NCBI GenBank assembly: GCA_017163975.1
Contig: JAFFSR010000373.1
Location: 978,501-1,042,500, forward strand
Length of the DNA stretch: 64,000 nt
Direction of reading: 5' to 3'
Source of the DNA: Anastatus disparis
Lineage: Eukaryota; Arthropoda; Insecta; Hymenoptera; Eupelmidae
Part shown: positions 45,264-55,365 of the stretch, piece by piece
Layout: every line of letters begins with the position of its first letter
How positions within the stretch are numbered: position 1 is the first letter of the stretch
Notes under the pieces: generated by a model
Seen by the model: only the letters and a program-made list of their open reading frames with translations
What the model was told of the DNA's origin: nothing
Databases searched by the model: none
Translations under genes and position numbers: made by a program

Positions 45264-45409
45264 TCATTAAAAAAAGTTTGTTGTAAAAAGAATTAAAATC
45301 AAAATTATTTTGAATTATTTTTAATAATTGTATTCTTCAATTTATTTACAGTTATTTATGGGTATTTGCAGTATCTACATTTAAATAATGTATAAATGAT
45401 AATAAACAA
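45200..45409. other. (TA)n tract and short spacer
   Basis: A (TA)n microsatellite occupies about 45200-45258, followed by AT-rich sequence without features. Confidence 0.6.
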
Positions 45410-47379
45410 CCCACACAGTATGAAATATTTATGGAAGCTTTCTGGAACATTGGCAGCGAAGATTTGAAATATTTTAGGAATCTTCCATGGAATATTCTTG
45501 TAATATTCGTATGTCCTTGATTCTTCCTACATTGGAATATTCCATGGAATATTGCTGGAAGATTCTAAGAATATTTCATTGGAAGATCTAGGACATCTCA
45601 GATCTTTTATTGAAATATTTCAGGAATCTTGCAGGAATATTTCATGAAATATTCCGTTGGAACATTCATTGATAATTTCCGGAATATGGGAACGGTAGAT
45701 TTGAAACATTTTATAAACCTTTCATGGAATATAAACGAAAGATCTAAAGAATCTTTCATGGAATATGCACGAAAGATTTAAAGAATTTTTCATGAAATAT
45801 TCCATGAAATATTTCTGGAAGATTTTAGAAATCTATCGTAAAATATTCCGTGGAATATTTATGGAAGATTCGCAGAATATTGGCACGGAAGATTTGGAAT
45901 ATTTCAGGAATCTTCCGTGAATTATTCCTGTAATATTCGTATGTCCTTGATTCTTCCTACATTGAAATAATCCATGGAATACTCTTGAGAGATTTGAAGA
46001 ATATAAAAATGGAAGATTTGGGTAATCTCTCATCTTTCATGAAATGTTCCTGGAAGATTTTTGGAAAATGTGAAATGCTGTGAGGGGATGGTATATATAT
46101 TATATAAGAACACATTACACTTACACATCAATACATATACGCATACATAAATATTTAGTTATAAAATCGCATTTAAATATTCACTTCGACTATGCACATC
46201 AAAGTGCTGATACCCTTTTGCTTTTATAGTAAGTGAGGTATCTTTCAACCGCTTGGGGACAAAACTCCCATTTAACAAACATCCCCTTATGGGCGTCACT
46301 GGAAACCTCCCGTAACGTTCCGCGCAATCTTCCCACGAAAACTTCATGGAATCATTCTAGAATCTTTTAAGCAATATTCTACTGGAAGATTATTGTAATC
46401 TTTGCGTAAAATATTTCGTGGAATATTTACGGAAGATTTATGTAATATTTCGCTCTACGATTTAAAAGTTTTTAGGAATTTTCCAGTAAAATGTTTTTGG
46501 AATCTTTCTGAAATCTTTAATGAAATATTCCACTGAAAGATTACTTAAATCTTTTTGTGGAATATTTCGTTGACTATTTATGGAAGATTTATGTTATATT
46601 CCACTGTACGATTTGAAAGTTTTTTGGAATCTTCCAGTGAAATGTTTATGGAATCTTTCTGAAATCTTTCATAAAATATTCCACTGGAAGGTTACTTAAA
46701 TATTTCTGTGCAAAATTTTGTGGAATATTTATGGAAGATTTATGTAATATTCCGCTGTACGATTTTAATGTTTATCGGAATCTTCCTGAAATCTTTCATG
46801 AAATATTTCATCGGAAGATTACTTTAATCTTCCTGTGAAATGTTTCGTGGAATATTTACAGAAGATTTATCTAATATTTCGCTGTACGATTTTAAAGTTT
46901 TTTGAAATCTTCCAGTGAAAAGTTTATGGAATCTTTCTGAAACCTTTTATGAAATATTCCACTGGAAGATTACTCAAATCTTTCTGTGGAATATTTAGTT
47001 GACCAGTTCTGAAAGATTTATGTAACTATCCGCTGTACGATTTTAAAGTTTATCGGAATCTTCCAGCGAAATGTTTCTGGAATCTTTCTGGAATTTTTCA
47101 TGAAATATTTTACTGGAATATTCATAAACATTACATGGAATATTTTATGACATACTTCAGAAATCTTTCGTGAATATTACATGGAATATTTCGAAAAAGT
47201 TTTCGAACATCCCTTTGAAATATTCCTGAAATATTCCTGGAAGCTTTCAATGGAAGATTCCAGTGGAATATTCTGAAATATTCCGTGAAGACTTTCAATA
47301 ATCTGCATGAAAGGTTCCATTGAAATATTCCAGTGGAATAATTCGAAATGTTTCAGTGAAATCTTCCATACTATGTGAG
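45410..47379. mobile_element. CCCACACAG element, copy 1, filled with self-similar words
   Basis: Left end CCCACACAGTATGAAAT; right end CTTCCATACTATGTGAG, inverse of CTCACATAGTATGGAAG. The 1.97 kb interior is composed almost wholly of variants of GGAATATTCCATGGAAGATT in both orientations. The second half shows a clearer ~145-bp period (GCTGTACGATTTTAAAG near 46612, 46755, 46886 and 47032). The same termini and building plan recur at 60231-62848. The target duplication of this copy is not clear. No gene. Confidence 0.7.
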
Positions 47380-47519
47380 AACCATTATTTATTTCTAGCC
47401 TAACGCTTTTTTATTGTTATTTACAGTTTTCAATATTTTCTTATAATCATTTGTTTATTCGCAGCATTATTCTACTTTTACAAAATAATTTTCATACAAG
47501 GTGATAAAATATTTTGCTA

Positions 47520-47521
47520 TA

Positions 47522-47603
<82 letters not shown>
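47520..47603. repeat. (TA)n microsatellite
   Basis: About 84 bp of uninterrupted TA. Confidence 0.95.
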
Positions 47604-47606
<3 letters not shown>

Positions 47607-49061
47607 TCAATTCACAAAAAAATTTCAACATCAAAACTAATTCTCTAATGTCAAGAATAAAAAATTAAATTGGTATAATTTTGAAATCCTGATATGGAAA
47701 TACTTTTTATAAATAACTTTTTAATAATTTTGAATAATGGTAAATTTTTTAAATAACTTGTGGTATTGAATGCTAATTAAATTTAGTTTTAACATGAAGT
47801 TAATTATTTAGGTTGGAAATGTATTCAATAAAATAATATAACTATTTATAAGTTATCACTTAATTTTTTAAACTTTTTATTCATAGTTGACAATTATATT
47901 GAATATATGATTCTCATTTTAATAGTTTTTATATGATATTATGTGAATTTTATAAATATAAATTATTTAAGGAGATGTGAAATGGACAGCACACTTCCAC
48001 CCATAAATATTGATTATATCTCCATTGTATTTTAAAATTTTGAATAAATAGATGCATTAACATACAGTATGTATCACGAAGATTATTCAGTTGAATTTTT
48101 ACATAAATCTATTCATTACTTATTGAGAAGTTTGGGTTCCAATATTATTCACTAAAATTTTTCCATTTGGAATCAGAAATTTAAATATCTTGAAAACTAA
48201 TAATTGGAATGATTTAAAAATTCAAATAAATAATCATCACGAGATATACTACAAGTTAATACATTCCTTTTATGGAAATTCAGCAATAGAATGGAAAGAC
48301 AGTTAATTTTTTCATCTTCTTATAGTAAAATATAATCAAACTTTGACAACAAATTTAACATAAAGAAATAATTGTACTTTCAATGATTTGTGTCATATTT
48401 AATACAAATTATAGAGTGATATTACAGAATATTATTTTTTTCCGCATTCATAATAAATGTTTCGCAAATAATAAGTAAATTTTCTTTTGAAATATTTACT
48501 TTTTTAGGGGGAATTCTACTTCTATCTAGACAGTTCATACATATAAATGCATAATTATAGACATAATCAGAAACATTTATTCATATTTTATATATTGTCC
48601 TATCTTTATAATAGACTATTAAAAAAATTTAATATCTAATAAATAATTTTTTAAAATTGTATTTCATGAAATTTATATTCAAACGATATTAAAAAAAATA
48701 TTTTTATATCATGTAATTATAATTTTTCAAATGAGGTAATTTGATATTTTTTAAAAATTAATGTTTCTCTTATTAAAAATATTATTGCTTCAATGAAATG
48801 AATTGCTAACAATTTTTATATGAATCACAATTCATTTAAATATAAACACGTGTACAAATGAAAATTTAATTAAGGTTAAATGTATGTTATTTATAAAAAA
48901 TTGTTAACAAGTAACTTTTTAAATAATATATTTTCATGAAAACTAATTTAAATACCTCATTCTCTGAATGATAACTGAATACAATTTTAATTTAATAAAT
49001 TTAGTTATACAATTATAAATATATAATATTTATATAACTGTTCATCAAATAAAGTTATTAT

Positions 49062-49069
<8 letters not shown>
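47604..49069. other. 1.5 kb AT-rich intergenic sequence
   Basis: No ORF longer than about 50 codons, no inverted repeat or motif I can support. Confidence 0.5.

Positions 49070-49117
<48 letters not shown>
49070..49117. repeat. (TA)n microsatellite
   Basis: About 48 bp of TA. Confidence 0.9.
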
Positions 49118-49123
<6 letters not shown>

Positions 49124-49636
49124 AATAATTATTACAATAGATTGTAGTTAAATAAAAATGTTTATTTTAATAATAATAGCGTTGAAATTTATTTTGATGA
49201 AAATGTTATTTGATTGACATTTACAGTATTATTTTAACTATTTTTAAAAAGTTACTTGTCATCAATAAAAAAATATTTAATTTTCCAAATTAATAACACA
49301 GCCACACAAAAAAAAAAATGTCAAAACCCACGGACCAGACCATATATACCTTATGTTTTTGAGGTCGCTGATTCCGAATCCGTGGTCCATTTGACCCCAT
49401 CACCTTAGGGTCAAGGTCAGGTCAAGGTCAAATTTACAAAATTAACGGCAACCAAGGTTTAACAGTATACATATATGTTTTTGGGGTCGCCGAATCCGAA
49501 TCCGTGGTCCGTTTGACTCCATCACCTCATAGTGAAGGTTATTTGAAGGTAAAATCGACAAAATTCTTGTAAAACAAACCAAACTTCATGCCATTTATTT
49601 TTTCTTACTATACCTTACACGTTTCTCATCAAATGA

Positions 49637-49831
49637 TCAGTGCAAAGGTTTCCTTTTACGTTTTTTCCCAGTAGTTTTACAATCTCTTTTCAACATCCAG
49701 CAGTACTCGGCCAGCATACTAGCACCCCATCTACCTTGATAACGCTTCTCCATTACTTTAATGTCTTGGTGAAAACGCTCTCCCTGTTCTTCGCTATAAT
49801 CGCCACAGTTTTCAGGAAAACTATCAAGCAT
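49637..49831 (-). pseudogene. Inverted duplicate of the transposase C-terminus
   Basis: Encodes the last ~64 residues of the 50063-51145 ORF on the opposite strand with about five substitutions (for example YSEEQGERFHQDIK retained). It is part of the left terminal inverted repeat, not a separate gene. Confidence 0.85.
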
Positions 49832-49849
49832 TGATGGGGTGGAATTGAT

Positions 49850-51145
49850 AATAATGACTTAAAAGATGAATCGTATGAAAGCTATAGTGATGAAGAAATT
49901 GAAAATGATGATGATGATGATGACAATAACGATATTTTCCTTCCAGCGGGCCAAAAAGACATAAGCGTAAAGTTATGGACTTAAGATAATCTAAACGACC
50001 TAGTTAGAGAGCTTAACTTACCTAAAGATGGAGCAGAACATTTAGCTTTAGCTTTAAAAGGCATGAATCAGTTGGCAAAAGCTACTAAAGTATCTTTTTA
50101 CAGAACAAGAAGCAAAAGTTTCGAACCATACTCTGAAGAAATGAATCATAATGGTGATAAAATAGTATATTGTAAAGACGTAAAAGGTTTAATGAATGAA
50201 ATTAAACCTAATGTGTATAAAGACGAAGAATGGAGATTGTTCATAGATTCATCAAAAAGAAGTTTAAAAGCCGTATTACTACACAATAGCAACCACTATG
50301 CCTCAGTTCCTATAGCGCACTCCACTACAATGAAGGAAACATACGATAATCTCAAAATTATAATACAAAATATTCAGTATGATAAGCATAAATGGCGGAT
50401 ATGTGGTAATTTGAAAGTTTCTGGAATATTATTAGGACAGCAGTCTCGATTTACAAAAACGCCATGTTTCTTGTGCTTATGGGATAGGAGAGACCGTGCA
50501 AAGCACTATACAAATCATAAATGGCCTGAAAGAAAATCTCTCGAAGTCGGAAAGAGTAACGTTATAGCTACTCCATTGGTTGAGCCGGAAAGAGTTCTCA
50601 TTCCTCCATTACACATAAAACTTGGTGTGATGAAACAATTCGTTAAAGCTTTAGATAAAGATAGCCAGTGCTTCAAATACTTGGAAAGTAAATTTCCAAG
50701 TAAATCAGATGCAAAATTGAAGGAAGGTATTTTTGACGGTCCTGAAATTAGAAAAATGATGGCTGATAACCAGTTCATTAGTTTCATGACAAACATTGAG
50801 AAAGCTGCATGGCTTAGCTTTAAGAAAGTTACTGAAAACTTTTTGGGTAATCGCAGAAGCCCAAATTACAAAGTAATTGTATCTAAAATGGTTGAGAACT
50901 ATGGGAATATGGGTTGCCTAATGAATTACAAACTACATTTTCTGCACAATCACTTGGATAGTTTTCCTGAAAACTGTGGCAATTATAGCGAAGAACAGGG
51001 AGAGCGTTTTCACCAAGACATTAAAGTAATGGAGAAGCGTTATCAAGGTAGATGGGATGCTAGTATGCTGGCCGACTACTGCTGGATGTTGAAAAGAGAT
51101 TGTAAAACAACTGGGAAAAAACGTAAAAGGAAACCTTTGCACTGA
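49850..51145 (+). pseudogene. Transposase-like protein of an unassigned family, nearly intact
   Basis: The clean part is a 360-codon ORF from ATG 50063. The frame continues upstream through an acidic (D-rich) stretch to about 49850 with one TAA at 49982-49984, so the N-terminal part is truncated by a stop. Motifs: ICGNLKVSGILLG near residue 114, CFLCLWDRRDRA near 135 (possible metal site plus Asp), PPLHIKLGVMKQFVKA near 190, EKAAWLSFKKVTENFLGN near 245 and YSEEQGERFHQDIKVMEKRYQGRW near 308. I recognise this set from abundant uncharacterised insect proteins. A DDE-type transposase is plausible from the D...D...E spacing and terminal repeats but unproven. The C-terminus is basic (KKRKRK), possibly nuclear localising. 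Confidence 0.65.
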
Positions 51146-51607
51146 TCATTTGATGAGAAACGTGTAAGGTATAGTAAGAAAAAATAAATGGCATGAAGTT
51201 TGGTTTATTTTACAAGAATTTTGTCGATTTTACCTTCAAATAACCTTCACTATGAGGTGATGGAGTCAAACGGACCACGGATTCGGATTCGGCGACCCCA
51301 AAAACATATATGTATACTGTTAAACCTTGGTTGCCGTTAATTTTGTAAATTTGACCTTGACCTGACCTTGACCCTGAGGTGATGGGGTCAAATGGACCAC
51401 GGATTCGGAATCAGCGACCTCAAAAACATATATGTATACTGTTAAACCTTGTTTGCCGTTAATTTTGTAAATTTGACCTTGACCTGACCTTGACCCTGAG
51501 GTGATGGGGTCAAATGGACCATGGATTTGGAATCAGCGACCTCAAAAACATAAGGTATATATGGTCTGGTCCGTGGGTTTTGACTTTTTTTTTGTGTGGC
51601 TGTGTAA

Positions 51608-51852
51608 TCTATTAATATCAAGAATTTTCTAAAAATTATAATATTTATGATATGCAAACCTTACTTGTGATACATACACTTTGTAATATTTGTATCTCAT
51701 TAAATTTTTATATTAGATGCAAAAAGGATTGTTAAGTAATTGCAAATAGTTATTTTTTATTCTATGATTTTTTCTATTTAAATTTCGTATTTCATATATA
51801 TATAAAATACATTTGTGAAGATATTTTTATTAGAAATCAACACGAATTTCTT
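51608..51852. other. AT-rich spacer
   Basis: Short intergenic sequence without features. Confidence 0.4.
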
Positions 51853-51856
51853 TTAA

Positions 51857-52235
51857 GAGGAGGCCGTATAGCTCTGTCCTTGTCTAATCTAAATTTTCGT
51901 TATTATTAATAAATTATATATTGTTATACAAAAGTAAGGGCATAGCCCAATAGATTTTAGGACGAGTAAACGATTCTATTCTATGAAAAAGTATAAAATT
52001 TTCATTAGTTTTCGAGTGAGGTCTGAAACAGAAAAACAGTTATCAAGTTGAATTGTTTTTCCGTTTCAGACCTCACTTAAAAATTAATGAAAATTTTATA
52101 TTTTTTCATAGAATAGGTCCGTTTGCTCGTCCTGAAATCTATTGGGCTATGCCCTTATTTTTGTAAAACAATATTTAATTTATTAATAATAACGAAAATT
52201 GAGATTAGACAAGGACAGATCTATACGGTCTCCTC
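51857..52235. mobile_element. TTAA MITE, GAGGCGGCCG family, copy 4
   Basis: A 379-bp near-perfect palindrome with ends GAGGAGGCCGTATAGCTC, flanked by TTAA (51853-51856, 52236-52239). Subterminal GTCCTTGTCTAATCT and the inner GTCTGAAAC/GTTTCAGAC words match the copy at 20306. Confidence 0.9.
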
Positions 52236-52318
52236 TTAAGCATGTTTCACTTATAAATTAATTTCATAATTCAAATTCATGGTCATATTTTGAGGTCTGG
52301 AAATTATAGTTGTAACTC

Positions 52319-52984
52319 ACTAGGAGAGTATCAGACCTCCGGATCACGGATTTTGCTTAAACGTTGGGATAAGTTTTCAGATGTCAAAATATGAAAGAAA
52401 ACAAAATTTTAGACCCCAACGCTTAATATTTCCCTAGTTACAGGCAATTAAAGAAAATCACTAAAAAAGTTACTAGATTTTCAAACGCATATAGTTCCTT
52501 AGCATTGATAGCTATGAGCTTGAAACTTTTTTTAAATGAAAGCTGAGCTCAAATCCTTTCGAAATAGTAGTTATAGCATGTCAAAATATTATTTTTTCCC
52601 AAAGTTATAGCGTGATAAACATTGGACCTGATTTTTCTTTTTAAAACATTAATTAATAACAAAAGCTGAAATTGGGTCTAATGTTTATTACGCTATAACT
52701 TTGGGAAAAAATAATATTTTGACATGCTATAATTACTATTTCGAAAGGATTTGAGCTCAACTTTCATTTAAAAAAAGTTTCAAACTCCTAGCTATCAATG
52801 CTAAGGAACTATATGCGTTTGAAAATCTAGTAACTTTTTTAGTGATTTTCTTTAATTGCCTGTAACTAGGGAAATATTAAGCGTTGGGGTCTAAAATTTT
52901 GTTTTCTTTCATATTTTGACATCTGAAAACTTATCCCAACGTTTAAGCAAAATCCGTGATCCGGAGGTCTGATACTCTCCTAGT
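52319..52984. mobile_element. 666-bp near-perfect foldback
   Basis: Ends ACTAGGAGAGTATCAGACC and its inverse. The arms of about 320 bp have very few mismatches (TTAGCATTGATAGCTA mirrored near 52785), with the axis near 52650. The high arm identity suggests recent formation. No clear target duplication. Confidence 0.8.
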
Positions 52985-54389
52985 CAGTACCCAGTTCTCA
53001 GTTTATTTACATCAAATATCGTACTATCTTTGTTTTTCTAATTGCAGTAGAGTGAGAAATAGTCACTTGAAATAAATTATACGCTTTTTTACTTTAAGCA
53101 TATGTGTACATATATTTTTATATTATGTTTCATCAAATTATTTTCAATTTTATTCAGTATTCAAAATTCAATTAAGTAATTCTTATTTACTTAAAATTAG
53201 TCATTTATACATAATAATATAATAAAAGAAAATTCAACTAAGCGACGTTAGGAGCGAAAAACTTCAATATAATTAATACCTGTTAACGTAAAACCCAATA
53301 AATTGTGTAACGATTTTCAACAGTTGATAAATATAATGTAAATCATATAACATATATATCAATTTTAAATTTCTAATCATTAATTTAAAACTCAAAAGTA
53401 ACTATTTTAAAACGGAATATGGAAGATAAACATGTATCGTTTTAATCCTTGAATATCACGAATTTAAATATTAATTATTAGTAATTTTAAAGAGTTATAT
53501 ATTATATAAATAATTCTATATTTAATAATTTTCAATTTTAGTAACAGGAAAAGCCGCACGAAAAGAGGTTAATAATTGTATTTTCTGCGAAATATTGCCC
53601 TTGAATCGAGTAGGTGCAAGATCAGTCTTAATACCAAAAAAGGCAGTAAGCATCGCAAATTTATGCTCTTACTTCATAATATAATAGTACCAACATTGGT
53701 CCCTAAAATTCAAGCTATAGTACTAATTAAAATTATATCGTCACTTTTTTTTTATACATAAATTAGATATACTTGATTTAGAACCTATTTTAACAATACT
53801 TTCTTTTCTTCGTGCAGTTGTTAGTTCTAGTAAACGTCAAATACTGTTTTCGATTATTTTATGGTTCGTGATTGAAACACGTGATTAAAAAGAAAAAATT
53901 CCTATTATATTTTTTCATTTATTCAAATGCAATTTAGTAGAACAAATTCTTTATTCATCATGATATAATTTGTATTTAAACAATTTTTATGCACATTGTA
54001 ACTTTAATTATTCTTTTTTATAAAAATAGAAAAATTTAATTTAGTACAAAACTACAATATCACAATTCATAAGTTGCGTCGATTCTTTTTTATTTTAAAA
54101 TTGGCTAATTTATACATAATAATATAATATATGAAAATTCAACCGAGCGACGTTAGGAGCGAGGTATTTTTTGCTAGTTAATTAATTAATTTAATTTCTT
54201 ATTATGCATTTAAACATAAAAATCGATTTTGTTCACACTGTTAAAAATATTTTTAAATTTAATACATATTCAAGATAAAAATGTATCTTAAATTTAAGAA
54301 TAATGTCATTCAAGCTTATTTAATATAAAAAATTGTTGAAATTAATGAAAAATTATTAAAATCAATACAGAAATTCTTAAAATTAAAAT
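52985..54389. other. Intergenic AT-rich sequence with one direct repeat
   Basis: A ~65-bp direct repeat (TTTATACATAATAATATAATA through GCGACGTTAGGAGCGA) occurs at about 53200-53262 and 54106-54163. Between the copies, 53536-53680 is open with protein-like composition (NNCIFCEILPLNRVGARS) after a TTTTAG acceptor-like site, possibly an exon remnant. No gene can be supported. Confidence 0.35.
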
Positions 54390-54600
54390 AACGGTTACTG
54401 AAGTTTAGTAATATGATTATTAAACTTCAATGTTATAATTGAAAATCTATTAATATTCCATATTAATGAAAATGTTATTAAACTTAATAAATACTAAAGT
54501 TACTTGTATTAAATCTAATATATTGATTAAGATATATGGAGCTGAAAGTTATCAAGACTTTAATAAATTATTATAAAATTTAATATAGAATCTTAAAAAT
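54390..54600. repeat. ~285-bp satellite, first unit (left of copia)
   Basis: Contains GTTTAGTAATATGATTATTAAA (54403), GAAAATCTATTAATATTCC and ACTTGTATTAAATCTAAT, all of which recur in order at 59544-59632 plus 60047-60230 and at 62850-63056. After removal of insertions, unit starts are about 283-288 bp apart. Confidence 0.75.
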
Positions 54601-54828
54601 TATTGAATGATGTGATTTTTATTATTAGAATAAGTATTTATTAATACAAAACAGTGTACAGAATACAGGATACAAAGTACATCCTACATGGACAGGCGTC
54701 GTAATACAACTAACTAATATCGTGAGTCAGACGGACCGCGCGAGAGTACGCAACTATAGATGGCAGTAGTGTCGAACTAACTTATACATAAATGATAACT
54801 CGCATTTGTAATTTCTATACTTACAACA
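54601..54828 (-). repeat. Copia 3' LTR
   Basis: 228 bp, reading TGTTGTAAG...TTCAATA on the minus strand. Preceded on that strand by the polypurine tract AAGTGGGAG (54829-54837), the plus-strand primer. Confidence 0.9.
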
Positions 54829-54918
54829 CTCCCACTTAGAATTTACAAGTGCGTAAACAAATCAAACATTATAAAAATATTATAATACCTTCCAAACACC
54901 TACATTTATTAAATCTCT

Positions 54919-55365
54919 CTAATATTCAAACGATTTTACTGGAAGTGCTTTCGTAAAAACATCAGCTTGCTGATTCGTAGAATTAACATATTCAATTGTA
55001 AATAAACCATCATGATAATTTTCTCTAATGAATTTATACTTTACGTCTATGTGTTTGGTTCGACAATGATAACGCAAATCCTTTATAATTTGAATCGCAC
55101 TCTGGTTATCGACGTATAATATTGGCGTTTGTAAAACATTATCAATTACACTTTTCAACAGTCTTTCAGTCCAAAACATTTCTTGAGCAGCGGTACACGC
55201 AGCTACAAACTCTGACACAGTGGTCGAGAGGGCGATATTACTTTGCTTACGAGATCCCCAAGAAACCGAACAGTTGCCTAATTTAATAACAAAACCAGAG
55301 ATTGATTTTCGCGTTACAGATCTCTCGCATAATCTGCGTCGCTGTAAGCAACAATTTTTGTCCAA
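54919..55365 (-). pseudogene. Copia RNase H, frameshifted from pol
   Basis: 148 codons carrying VTRKSISGFVIKLGNCSVSW, SNIALSTTVSEFVAA and TKHIDVKYKFIRE, the copia RNase H domain. The preceding pol ORF ends with AYSDADYARDL at 55314, so a single indel near 55314-55330 separates the first catalytic Asp region from the rest. The ORF's first ~15 residues are out-of-frame sequence. Confidence 0.85.

Larger units (their letters stand above)
49297..51604 (+). mobile_element. 2.3 kb DNA transposon with coding sequence inside its terminal repeat
   Basis: Ends CACAGCCACACAAAAA and its inverse, flanked by TAA (49294-49296, 51605-51607), a possible 3-bp duplication. Terminal repeats are long (left about 49297-49830). 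The inner 195 bp of the left repeat is an inverse copy of the last 64 codons of the transposase-like ORF. The right arm contains an extra ~130-bp duplication (51303-51430 and 51430-51560). Both arms carry clusters of TCAAGGTCA words. The element holds one ORF. Confidence 0.75.
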
